NCBI RefSeq assembly: GCF_003148685.1
Contig: NZ_QGGR01000015.1
Location: forward strand, 202,026-266,025
Direction of reading: 5' to 3'
Length of the DNA: 64,000 nucleotides
From: Actinoplanes xinjiangensis
Lineage (GTDB): Bacteria; Actinomycetota; Actinomycetes; Mycobacteriales; Micromonosporaceae
Shown: positions 8,443 to 16,654 of the stretch, piece after piece
Layout: each line of letters opens with the position of its first letter
Position numbering within the stretch: the stretch's first letter is position 1
Program-made: the position numbers and the translations under genes
Notes under the pieces: model-generated
The model's database searches: none
What the model was told of the DNA's origin: nothing
The model's input: the letters and a program-made list of their open reading frames with translations, nothing else

Positions 8443-9540
8443 ATGCGTAAGGGAATGTTCGCCCTTGCCACGGCCGGCCTGTTGGCCACGGGCGGCATGT
8501 CCGCCTGCGATACCGAGAGCGGTAGCGGCACCGGCAGCGGCTCCTCGGGCGGCGCCATGGTCGGCGTGATCCTGCCGGACACCAAGAGTTCGGCCCGCTG
8601 GGAGACGGCGGACCTGAAGTACCTGGCCGACGCGTTCGACGCCGCGGGCATCAGAGCCGACATCAAGAACGCCCAGGGCGACAAGGCCTCGTTCCAGACC
8701 ATCGCCGACGGCATGATCCAGAGCGGCGTCAAGGTCCTGATGACCGTCAACCTGGACTCCGGCACCGGCAAGAACGTTCTGGCGAACGCGAAGAAGGCCG
8801 GCATCCACACGATCGACTACGACCGCCTCACGCTGAGCGGTGGCGCCGACTACTACGTCTCCTTCGACAACGTCGAGGTCGGCAAGCTCCAGGGGCAGGG
8901 TCTGGTGGACTGCCTGGCCGAGAAGCGGGTGACCGGTCCGGTCGTCGCCTACCTCAACGGCTCGCCCACCGATAACAACGCCACCCTGTTCAAGGAGGGC
9001 TACGACTCGGTCCTCAAGCCGAAGTTCGACTCGGGCGAGTTCACCAAGGGCCCGGACGACGCGGTTCCGGACTGGGACAACGCCAAGGGCGGCACGATCT
9101 TCGAGCAGCAGCTCACCAAGGACAACAAAATCGCCGGTGTGCTCGCCGCGAACGACGGTCTCGCCAACGCGGCCATCGAGGTCCTGAAGAAGAACAAGCT
9201 GAACGGCACCGTTCCGGTCACCGGCCAGGACGCCACCGTCCAGGGCCTCCAGAACATCCTCGCCGGTGACCAGTGCATGACCGTCTACAAGGCGATCAAG
9301 AAGGAGGCCGAAGCGGCCGCCGCGCTGGCCGTCGCACTGGCCAGGGGCGAGACCCCGAGCACCGCCACCAACACCGTGATCGACCCGGAGTCGAAGGCCG
9401 CCGTCAAGTCGGTGCTGCTCAAGCCGGAGGCGATCACCAAGGCGAACGTCAAGACGGTCATCGACGACGGGTTCGTCACCAAGGAGGCGCTGTGCACCGC
9501 AGCGTTCGCGAAGGCCTGCACCGACGTGGGCATCAGCTGA
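8443..9540 (+). CDS. xylF: Sugar ABC transporter substrate-binding lipoprotein, xylose type
   Basis: A 365-residue periplasmic-binding protein starting at ATG 8443 with GGAAAGGA about 9 bases upstream. The signal peptide ends at GMSAC, a lipobox-like cleavage site, followed by a Gly/Ser linker. The mature part is a type 1 sugar-binding fold: VGVILPDTKSSARWETAD, ADIKNAQGDKASF, IDYDRLTLSGGADYYVSFDN and VTGQDAT are typical of XylF. It binds the sugar outside the membrane and hands it to XylH. xylG follows after about 117 bases, so the three genes look like one operon. The specificity could also be another pentose. Confidence 0.9.
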   Translation: MRKGMFALATAGLLATGGMSACDTESGSGTGSGSSGGAMVGVILPDTKSSARWETADLKYLADAFDAAGIRADIKNAQGDKASFQTIADGMIQSGVKVLMTVNLDSGTGKNVLANAKKAGIHTIDYDRLTLSGGADYYVSFDNVEVGKLQGQGLVDCLAEKRVTGPVVAYLNGSPTDNNATLFKEGYDSVLKPKFDSGEFTKGPDDAVPDWDNAKGGTIFEQQLTKDNKIAGVLAANDGLANAAIEVLKKNKLNGTVPVTGQDATVQGLQNILAGDQCMTVYKAIKKEAEAAAALAVALARGETPSTATNTVIDPESKAAVKSVLLKPEAITKANVKTVIDDGFVTKEALCTAAFAKACTDVGIS

Positions 9541-9657
9541 TCCTCAGTACTCCCCGCTGATTCCGGCGACGGCGCCGCCCACGTCATCGACGTGAGCGGC
9601 GCCGGAGTCGGTTCCGCGGCCGGAACCGGCCGGTCACCGAACTAAGGAGAAACACCC

Positions 9658-10461
9658 GTGGCCGCGACACCCCTACTGGAACTGCGCGGGATCGACAAGA
9701 GCTTCGGTCCCGTCCAGGTGCTGCACGATGTCGGCCTGAGCGTCTACCCCGGCGAGGTCACCGCCCTGATCGGTGACAACGGCGCCGGCAAGTCGACGCT
9801 CGTCAAGTGCGTCAGCGGCATCTACACGATCGACGCGGGCACGGTGACCTTCGACGGCAGGCAGGTCTCGGTGCACAGCCCCCGGGACGCCGCCGACCTC
9901 GGTATCGAGGTCGTCTACCAGGACCTCGCGCTCTGCGACAACCTGGACATCGTCCAGAACATGTTCCTCGGCCGGGAGAGGAAGCGCGGCATCGTCCTGG
10001 ACGAGCCGACCATGGAGCAGATGGCCGGCGAGACGCTGGCCAACCTTTCGGTACGCACGGTCAAGTCGCTCCGTCAACTCGTCGCCACCCTCTCCGGCGG
10101 TCAGCGGCAGACCGTGGCGATCGCCAAGGCGGTGCTCTGGAACAGCAGGGTCGTGATCCTGGACGAGCCGACCGCGGCTCTCGGCGTGGCACAGACCGCC
10201 CAGGTGCTGGAGCTGGTCCGCCGACTGGCCGACAAGGGTCTCGGCGTGGTGCTCATCTCGCACAACATGAACGACGTCTTCGCGGTCTCCGACCGGATCG
10301 CCGCGCTCTACCTCGGCCGGATGGCCGCCGAGGTGAAGACGAGCGACGTCACCCACGCCCAGATCGTCGAGTTGATCACCGGCGGGCGCAGTGGCCACCT
10401 GGGCCTCCCGCCGGAGAATCCCACCGACTTCGCCGACATCACGCCGGGAGTCCACCAGTGA
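9658..10461 (+). CDS. xylG: Sugar ABC transporter ATP-binding protein, single-domain type
   Basis: A 267-residue ATPase with GTG start 9658 and AAGGAGA upstream. Walker A is GDNGAGKSTL, signature LSGGQRQTVAIAKA, Walker B VVILDEPTAALG, and the H-loop is LISHNM. It is half the length of the double ATPases (XylG/RbsA of E. coli, about 500 residues); single-domain versions are common in actinobacteria and would act as homodimers. It overlaps the permease gene by four bases, so translation is coupled. Confidence 0.92.
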   Translation: MAATPLLELRGIDKSFGPVQVLHDVGLSVYPGEVTALIGDNGAGKSTLVKCVSGIYTIDAGTVTFDGRQVSVHSPRDAADLGIEVVYQDLALCDNLDIVQNMFLGRERKRGIVLDEPTMEQMAGETLANLSVRTVKSLRQLVATLSGGQRQTVAIAKAVLWNSRVVILDEPTAALGVAQTAQVLELVRRLADKGLGVVLISHNMNDVFAVSDRIAALYLGRMAAEVKTSDVTHAQIVELITGGRSGHLGLPPENPTDFADITPGVHQ

Positions 10462-11717
10462 GCACCACGACACTCGATACCGCCGGTGGCGTCACCGTCG
10501 TCAAACCCACGGTCAACAGCCACTTCCGGGACTACGTGGACCGGATCCGCGGTGGTGACCTCGGGGCCCTGCCCGCCGTACTGGGCCTGGTCCTGCTCAC
10601 TCTGATCTTCGGCATCGCCCGGCCGGAGACGTTCTTCAGTGCCGGCAATCTCGCGAACCTGTTCAACCAGGCCGCCGGCCTCACCATGATCGCGATGGGC
10701 CTGATCTTCGTCCTCCTGCTGGGCGAGATCGACCTCTCCGCCGGCTACGCGGCCGGTGTCTGCGGCGCGGTGATGGCGATCCTGCTCACCGAGAAGAACT
10801 ATTCCGAGCCGGTCGCGCTGATCGCGTCGCTGGCCGTCGGCGCGGTGATCGGCCTGGCACTCGGCTTCCTGGTGGCGAAGATCGGCATCCCGTCCTTCGT
10901 CGTCACGCTGGCGGCCTTCCTGGCCTTCCAGGGCGTCCTGCTGAACCTGCTCGGTGAGGGCAAGAACGTCTCGATCCCGGACGGTTTCATCAAGTCGCTC
11001 AACAAGGACAGCCTTCCGGTCGCCTGGAGCTGGTCCCTGGCGGTGGCGGCGGTGGCCGTGTTCGCGCTCATCCAGTTCCTGCGCTACCGCGGCCGGGTCG
11101 TCCGGGGCCTGGTCACCGAGCCGGTCGGGATCGTCCTGCTGCGGGTGGCGGGAATCGCGGCGCTGATCCTGATCACCACCGCGATCCTCACCCAGGAGCG
11201 GGCGATCAACCCGGCCGTCACCTCGCTCAAGGGCGTCCCGATCGCCGCGCCGGTGATCGGCGGCTTCCTGGTGCTGTGGACGTTCGTGCTGGGCCGCACC
11301 TCGTACGGCCGGCACATCTACGCCGTCGGCGGCAACGCCGAGGCCGCCCGCCGGGCCGGCATCCCGGTCGACCGGATCCGCATCTCGGTCTTCGTGATCG
11401 GCTCCATCATGGCCGCGGTCGGCGGCATCATGCTGGTCAGCCGGGCCGGGTCGGTCGACCCGAACACCGGCGGCAGCAGCACCCTGCTCTACTCGGTCGG
11501 CGCCGCGGTGATCGGCGGCACCAGCCTCTTCGGCGGTAAGGGAAAGGTGATCCACGCGGTGATCGGTGGCGCGGTGATCGCGGTCATCGACAACGGCATG
11601 TTGCTGATGGACTTCTCCTCCGGGACGCGCTACGTGTTCACCGGTGTGATCCTGCTCATCGCCGCGGGTGTCGACGCGCTGGCGCGCCGCCGCGCCGCGG
11701 CGACCGGCAACCGGTAA
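10458..11717 (+). CDS. xylH: Sugar ABC transporter permease, xylose type
   Basis: A 419-residue membrane protein starting at GTG 10458, which overlaps the ATPase stop. After a cytoplasmic N-terminus of about 35 residues there are about ten hydrophobic segments. The EIDLSAGYAAGV motif and the C-terminal HIYAVGGNAEAARRAGI are hallmarks of the BPD_transp_2 (ribose/xylose) permease family and contact the ATPase. The central extra segment (about residues 180-260) is normal for XylH-type permeases. It completes the xylFGH set; the regulator follows after 45 bases. Confidence 0.93.
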   Translation: MSTTTLDTAGGVTVVKPTVNSHFRDYVDRIRGGDLGALPAVLGLVLLTLIFGIARPETFFSAGNLANLFNQAAGLTMIAMGLIFVLLLGEIDLSAGYAAGVCGAVMAILLTEKNYSEPVALIASLAVGAVIGLALGFLVAKIGIPSFVVTLAAFLAFQGVLLNLLGEGKNVSIPDGFIKSLNKDSLPVAWSWSLAVAAVAVFALIQFLRYRGRVVRGLVTEPVGIVLLRVAGIAALILITTAILTQERAINPAVTSLKGVPIAAPVIGGFLVLWTFVLGRTSYGRHIYAVGGNAEAARRAGIPVDRIRISVFVIGSIMAAVGGIMLVSRAGSVDPNTGGSSTLLYSVGAAVIGGTSLFGGKGKVIHAVIGGAVIAVIDNGMLLMDFSSGTRYVFTGVILLIAAGVDALARRRAAATGNR

Positions 11718-11762
11718 CCAGGGCCCGATGGACACCACGACGGGGCAGGGGACGGGGCGCTG

Positions 11763-12941
11763 ATGCGAGCCAGCCCGAGTCAGGAAGAGGTACGCAAGTA
11801 CAACCTCGGGACGGTGCTGCGCTACGTGCACATGCACGGCGCGACGTCCCGGGCTGAGCTGACCACCCGGCTCGGCCTCAACCGCAGCACGATCGGCGCC
11901 CTCACCGCCGACCTGATCGGCGCGGGTCTGGTCAGCGAGGCGGCGCCACGCGAGACCGGACGGGCCGGCCGGCCGTCACTCGTCGTCCGGCCGGAGTCCG
12001 GGCGGGTGTACGCCTACGCGCTCAGCATCGAGGTGGACCGGCTGCGGGCGGCCCGGGTCGGTTTGGGCGGCCGGATCCTCGAGCAGTACGAGACCGAGCG
12101 CCCCCGCGGAATGAGTGCCGGCGAGGCGGTCCGCCCGCTGGCCCGCTACGTCCGCACCATGCGCTCCGGTGCCCCCGCCGACGGCCGGTGCGTGGGCAGC
12201 GCCGTCGCCGTGGCCGGCATGGTGCGGCTGGAGGACGGCATGATCCGGCTGGCCCCGACCATCGGCTGGGTCGACGAGCCGATCGGTGAGGCACTGCGCA
12301 CCGAGTTGGAGGAGTTCGGGCCGCTGAGCGTCGGCAATCACGCCGACGTGTGCGCGCTCGCCGAGCACTCACGCGGCGCCGCGGTCGGCTCCGACAACGT
12401 CATCTACCTGTACGGCGACGTCGGTGTCGGTGCCGGGATCGTGGCCGGTGGACGGCGGGTGCACGGGCACGGCGGCTACGGCGGGGAGGTCGGCCACATG
12501 GTCGTCAACCCGTACGGCCGGACCTGTAGCTGTGGCTCGCGCGGCTGCTGGGAGACCGAGATCGGCGAGCACGCGCTGCTGCGCCTGGCCGGGCGGGCCG
12601 ACCGCAGCGGCCGGGAGGCGGTGCTGGCCGTGGTGGACGCCGCGATGCGCGGGGACAGTTCGGCGCAGCACGCGTTACGGCAGGTCGGCGACTGGGTCGG
12701 GTTCGGTGTCGGCAACCTGGTGAACATCTTCAACCCGGAGGTGGTGATCTTCGGCGGCACTCTGCGGGACGTCTATCTCGGTGCCGCGGCGCAGATCCGC
12801 AGCAGGCTGAACGCGGTCGGGCTGCCGGCCTGCCGCGAGCACGTCCGGCTGCGCACGCCGGAACTGGGCCCGGACGCGGCTCTGATCGGGGCCGCCGAAC
12901 TGGCCTTCGAGCACCTGCTCGACGACCCTCTCGTGCCCTGA
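11763..12941 (+). CDS. ROK-family transcriptional regulator of the xyl operon
   Basis: 392 residues. The N-terminal winged helix-turn-helix (about residues 10-75: GATSRAELTTRLGLNRSTIGALTADL) is followed by a ROK sugar-kinase-like domain with the zinc motif CSCGSRGCWE and the glycine-rich GDVGVGAGIV. Such proteins (XylR/NagC type) repress sugar genes and release DNA on binding the sugar. Its position directly after xylFGH on the same strand points to local control. A stem-loop at 12944-12977 (GCCGAGG/CCTCGGC around ACCGG/CCGGT) follows the stop and may end transcription. Confidence 0.9.
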   Translation: MRASPSQEEVRKYNLGTVLRYVHMHGATSRAELTTRLGLNRSTIGALTADLIGAGLVSEAAPRETGRAGRPSLVVRPESGRVYAYALSIEVDRLRAARVGLGGRILEQYETERPRGMSAGEAVRPLARYVRTMRSGAPADGRCVGSAVAVAGMVRLEDGMIRLAPTIGWVDEPIGEALRTELEEFGPLSVGNHADVCALAEHSRGAAVGSDNVIYLYGDVGVGAGIVAGGRRVHGHGGYGGEVGHMVVNPYGRTCSCGSRGCWETEIGEHALLRLAGRADRSGREAVLAVVDAAMRGDSSAQHALRQVGDWVGFGVGNLVNIFNPEVVIFGGTLRDVYLGAAAQIRSRLNAVGLPACREHVRLRTPELGPDAALIGAAELAFEHLLDDPLVP

Positions 12942-12943
12942 GA

Positions 12944-12977
12944 GCCGAGGCTCCACCGGCTGCCCGGTGACCTCGGC
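12944..12977 (+). terminator. Candidate terminator hairpin after the ROK gene
   Basis: Outer stem GCCGAGG/CCTCGGC and inner stem ACCGG/CCGGT with a CTGC loop. There is no T-tract, as is common in high-GC actinobacteria. Confidence 0.5.
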
Positions 12978-13090
12978 TGCGAGTACCCCTGGAGAGCCGG
13001 CGGTACCGGCTCCGTTTCGTGCCCGGGTGTCGGAGTCCTGATCGGACGGTGGGTCCGCACCGTCGTGAAGGGGCACCCATCCGGAAGATC

Positions 13091-13096
13091 TATGCT
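13091..13096 (+). promoter_or_regulatory. -10 hexamer of a leaderless promoter (cassette copy 1)
   Basis: TATGCT lies 7 bases before ATG 13104, so transcription would start at or next to the start codon. The equivalent element of copy 2 is at 15700-15705 with the same spacing, which supports both start choices. Confidence 0.65.
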
Positions 13097-13103
13097 GCCC
13101 GCC

Positions 13104-14048
13104 ATGCCCCCGCGTCAACCGGATCTGGACCCGGCGGCCGCCTACCCGCGGATCACCGGTCTGCGGGACGCCCTGGACTCCGGGGACTGGCCGGCCTGCC
13201 GTGCGGTGCTCGACGCCTCCGCGCCGGTGGAACGCACCGAGCTCACCATGGTGCCCTTCGCCGAGCCGGGCCTGGAGACGTTCCTGCGCGGCGTGCTGGA
13301 CGGCGACCCGGGGGACGGCGCGGCCGCCGCGCTGCTCGGCCGGCATCTGATCGGAACGGCCTGGCGTGTCCCGACCGGCGCCCGGGCGGAGCGGGGCGCC
13401 CCGCGGCGGCCCGCCGGGCGCACCGACGGGCTGGTGACGGCCGAACGGCTGCTCGTCGACGCCGCCGCCCGCAGCCCCCGTGACCCGGCGATCTGGACGG
13501 CCCGCCTGGTCACCGCGCGGGGTCTGCGGCTCGGCCGCTCCGAGGCCGCCCGGCGCTACCGGCGGCTCGCCGAGATCGATCCGCACCACCTGCCGGCGCA
13601 GTGGCAGTACCTTCAGCAGCTCTGCCCGGAACCCGGCGGTGACTGGGAGCCGGCGCACGCGTTCGCCCGGGAGACCGCCGAGGCCGCGCCGCCGGGATCG
13701 TTCGGGCCGGTGCTGGTCGCCGAGGCACACCTGGAGCACTGGAACCGGGAACACCACCGGCAGCCGGGAGCGGGCCGCCGGTATCTCGCCGACGACCGGG
13801 TCCGGGCCGGGCTGCACGAGGCGGCCCGCCGCTCGGTGTGGCACGCCGACTTCCGGCACACCCACGGCTGGGTCCGGGTGACGAGCACGTTCGCGATGGC
13901 GTTCGCACTGCTCGACGACCGGCCGGCGGCCGACTCGCTCTTCACCACGCTGGGCGATCTCGGTTCCGACCATCCCTGGTACCACCTCGGTGACCCGGGC
14001 GCGGTGATCGTGAAGTATCGGAAACGGGTGGCGGGAGGCGGCACATGA
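13104..14048 (+). CDS. Unknown helical (TPR-like) protein, cassette copy 1
   Basis: A 314-residue protein that I do not recognise. The start ATG 13104 is supported by TATGCT 7 bases upstream (leaderless) and by alignment with the paralogue at 15713. It is Ala/Arg/Leu-rich and helical, with segments such as RDPAIWTARLVTARGLRLG and DPHHLPAQWQYLQQLC that look like TPR-type helix pairs. There is no signal peptide, membrane segment or obvious catalytic motif. Its last four bases overlap the ATG of the M16-like gene, so the two are translationally coupled. The same pair recurs immediately downstream. A partner or adaptor of the M16-like protein is an inference from this linkage only. Confidence 0.75.
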   Translation: MPPRQPDLDPAAAYPRITGLRDALDSGDWPACRAVLDASAPVERTELTMVPFAEPGLETFLRGVLDGDPGDGAAAALLGRHLIGTAWRVPTGARAERGAPRRPAGRTDGLVTAERLLVDAAARSPRDPAIWTARLVTARGLRLGRSEAARRYRRLAEIDPHHLPAQWQYLQQLCPEPGGDWEPAHAFARETAEAAPPGSFGPVLVAEAHLEHWNREHHRQPGAGRRYLADDRVRAGLHEAARRSVWHADFRHTHGWVRVTSTFAMAFALLDDRPAADSLFTTLGDLGSDHPWYHLGDPGAVIVKYRKRVAGGGT

Positions 14049-15691
14049 GGCGACTGGAGGTCGACGGGATCCCGGCGGTGCTCGCGCCGGTGACCGGTCC
14101 CGCCCACGCCGGCCTGGTCTTCCGGGTCGGTACGGCGGACGAGCCGCTGGCCCGGCGCGGCATCACCCGCCTGGTCGAGCACCTGGTGACCGACGGTCTC
14201 GACCCGGCCGGCCGGACCAGTTGGACGACCGGGCCCGAGCACACCTGGTTCCACGTGCAGGGCTCACCCACCGAGATCACCGAGTTCCTCACCGGGGTGT
14301 GCGAGGGACTCCGCAACCCGCCGGCCGACCGGCTCGCCGAGGTGCGGGAGCTGGTGCAGGGCGCCCGGCCCGAACGGGACCCGCTGCCGATGTGGCGGCA
14401 CGGTGCCCGTGGCTTCGGCGTCGTCAGCTATCCGGAGTGGGCGCTGCCCGGTCTCACCGAGGCGCACCTCCGCGAGTGGATCTCCCGATGGTTCACCCGG
14501 GAGAACGCGGCACTCTGGGTGGCCGGCGATGAGGTGCCCGAGGGGCTGCGGCTGGACCTGCCGGCCGGCGTACGGCAGGCGCCGCCGGCCGCCGCCAGGA
14601 CGCTGCCGCTGACCCCCGCCTGGTTCACCGGCGGCGTCGGCTGGGACACGGTGATCGCCCGTGGCCCGGAGGCCGCGGTCTTCGCCAACGTCCTGGAACG
14701 CCGGGTGCACCGGGACCTGCGTGACCTCACCGCGCAGACACGTACCGAGTACGTTCCGCGCTCGGACGGCACCGCGCGGATCCTGATCGTCGCCGAGGCA
14801 CTGCCGGAGCAGTCCGAGGCGGCCCTCGGCGGTCTGGTCGACGTGCTGGCCGCGGTACGGGCCGGGCAGATCGACCCGGACGAGGTGGCGAGCGTGGTGA
14901 AGCTCACCGGTGAGGGACTGCGCGAGTCCGAGTCGCGCGGCGCCCGCCTGCCCGGCCAGGCGTTCAACCTGCTCGCCGGGCGCGAGGTGCAGACGCTGGA
15001 GGAGGCCCTCGCCGAGGTGCGGGCGGTCACCGCCGCCGATGTGGCCCGGGTCGCCGTCGAGGCGTACGACGCCGGTCTGCTGATGACCCCGCCCGGCAGC
15101 ACCGCCGAGTGGGCCGGTTACACCGCCGCCCCGGCGATGTCGGACACGGTGCCGGCCGGCCGTGTCCATCGTGGCCGCCGCGACCGGGCGCTGCGCCTGA
15201 TCAGCGGTGCCGAGGGGGTCGGCGTGACCGGCCATGGCGTGGTCGCCGCCGTCCGCTGGGACTCCTGCGCAGCCCTGCTGAGCTGGCCGGACGGGGGTCG
15301 TCATCTGATCGGCGAGGACGCGGTGACGGTCCGGGTCGAGCCGACCATGTACCGGGGCGCCGACCGGGTGGTGCGCGAGGTGGACGCCCGGATCCCGGAG
15401 CGGCTGCGGATCGAGATGCCGGCCCGCGACCGGGACCGGATTCCGCAGCCGGAGCCCGCGTCCGGGGCCGGCACCGGACGGCTGTACGCCACGGCGATCC
15501 TCTGCGGTGTGCTCGCGCTGTTCCTCCTCGGCGGCGGTCTCTGGATCCTCGTCCAGTCACTGGCCGGCCCGGGCACCGGCAACCCGCGCGGCGAGGACGT
15601 CCTGGCGCTCGCCGGGTCCCTCGTCTTCGGGGTCATGCTCGGCCGGCACGGCTGGACCGCCGGCCGGGAACTGGGCAGCCGCCGTAGCTGA
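14045..15691 (+). CDS. M16-peptidase-like membrane protein with lost zinc ligands, copy 1
   Basis: 548 residues. The N-terminal half matches the paralogue at 16651 and the M16 (insulinase/mitochondrial processing peptidase) fold. The zinc motif HxxEH is RLVEH here (about residues 42-46), and the distal Glu expected about 63 residues further on is Ala, so two of three ligands are missing and catalysis is unlikely. The C-terminal M16 signature is also eroded. Unlike copy 2 it ends with two hydrophobic segments (about residues 478-508 and 518-535), so it is probably membrane-anchored. It could be the non-catalytic partner of an M16 heterodimer, as in MPP-type enzymes; this is inference. Confidence 0.75.
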   Translation: MRRLEVDGIPAVLAPVTGPAHAGLVFRVGTADEPLARRGITRLVEHLVTDGLDPAGRTSWTTGPEHTWFHVQGSPTEITEFLTGVCEGLRNPPADRLAEVRELVQGARPERDPLPMWRHGARGFGVVSYPEWALPGLTEAHLREWISRWFTRENAALWVAGDEVPEGLRLDLPAGVRQAPPAAARTLPLTPAWFTGGVGWDTVIARGPEAAVFANVLERRVHRDLRDLTAQTRTEYVPRSDGTARILIVAEALPEQSEAALGGLVDVLAAVRAGQIDPDEVASVVKLTGEGLRESESRGARLPGQAFNLLAGREVQTLEEALAEVRAVTAADVARVAVEAYDAGLLMTPPGSTAEWAGYTAAPAMSDTVPAGRVHRGRRDRALRLISGAEGVGVTGHGVVAAVRWDSCAALLSWPDGGRHLIGEDAVTVRVEPTMYRGADRVVREVDARIPERLRIEMPARDRDRIPQPEPASGAGTGRLYATAILCGVLALFLLGGGLWILVQSLAGPGTGNPRGEDVLALAGSLVFGVMLGRHGWTAGRELGSRRS

Positions 15692-15699
15692 GGTGCATC

Positions 15700-15705
15700 T
15701 ATAGT
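15700..15705 (+). promoter_or_regulatory. -10 hexamer of a leaderless promoter (cassette copy 2)
   Basis: TATAGT lies 7 bases before ATG 15713, the same arrangement as copy 1. The promoter means copy 2 can be transcribed on its own although it is only 21 bases from copy 1. Confidence 0.7.
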
Positions 15706-15712
15706 GCGCGCC

Positions 15713-16654
15713 ATGATCGGATCCACCGACGTGGTGCTCGACGCGGCCGCCGCGTACCCGGAGATCGCCGGGCTCCGGGCGGCTCTCCGCCGCCGGGACT
15801 GGCCGGCCTGCCGGGCGCTGCTCGACCAGCTGGAGCCGACGGCCCGCAGCGCCGCGTTGCAGTCCTGTGCCGGTGAGCTCGGGCTCGAGGAGTTCCTGCG
15901 CGGGGTGCTGGCCGCCGACGTCACCGACGCCGCCGCGGCCGCGCTGCTCGGCCACCATCTGATCCACGTCGGCTGGGAGATCCGGTCCGGGCAGTACGCC
16001 AAGCACGTGGGCGCGCGGCAGTTCGATCGGTTCCACGACTGGCTGCGCCGGGCCGAGCTGGTGCTGATCGACGCCGCCGCCCGCCATCCGAAGGACCCGG
16101 CGATCTGGACGGCGCGGCTGCTCACCGCCCGGGGCCTGCAACTGGGCCTGGCCGAGGCGCGGCGCCGGCTGGACCGCGCGGTCGCCGCCCAGCCGCACCA
16201 TCTGCCCGCCCAGCTCCAGTTCCTCCAGAGCGCCTGCCCGAAGTGGGACGGCACCTGGGAGGTTGCCCACGAATTCGCCCGCGACGCCATGCTGGCCGCC
16301 CCGCCCGGGTCGCCGCACGCGGTGCTGGTCGTGCACGCGCATGTCGAGCACATCGTCGGCGACGACGACACCGACGTCGTGCGCTACCTGGCCGACGACA
16401 CCATCCGTGCCGGGATCTACGAGGCGGCGCACCGGTCGATCTGGCATCCGGAGTTCCGGCGTGGCCCCGGCTGGGTGCAGGCGTTCACCGCGTTCGCGCT
16501 GATCTTCACGATGCTCGACGACCGGCGGTCCGCGGCGACCGCGTTCGCCGGGCTCGGCACCCTGGCCGCGGAGTACCCCTGGAACCAGATCGGCAGCGAT
16601 GTGTCCGCGCAGATCCGGGAGGCGCGGGCGTGGGCGTACGAGGAGGCCGTATGA
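15713..16654 (+). CDS. Unknown helical (TPR-like) protein, cassette copy 2
   Basis: A 313-residue paralogue of the protein at 13104. Shared blocks include the N-terminal AAAYPEIAGLRAAL, the central DPAIWTARLLTARGLQLG, PHHLPAQLQFLQ and the C-terminal region rich in Trp and Tyr. The conserved Trp and His residues shared between copies suggest selection on structure. No known domain is recognised. ATG 15713 is preferred over the ATG at 15704 because TATAGT is placed 7 bases before it. It overlaps the next ATG by four bases. The role is unknown. Confidence 0.75.
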   Translation: MIGSTDVVLDAAAAYPEIAGLRAALRRRDWPACRALLDQLEPTARSAALQSCAGELGLEEFLRGVLAADVTDAAAAALLGHHLIHVGWEIRSGQYAKHVGARQFDRFHDWLRRAELVLIDAAARHPKDPAIWTARLLTARGLQLGLAEARRRLDRAVAAQPHHLPAQLQFLQSACPKWDGTWEVAHEFARDAMLAAPPGSPHAVLVVHAHVEHIVGDDDTDVVRYLADDTIRAGIYEAAHRSIWHPEFRRGPGWVQAFTAFALIFTMLDDRRSAATAFAGLGTLAAEYPWNQIGSDVSAQIREARAWAYEEAV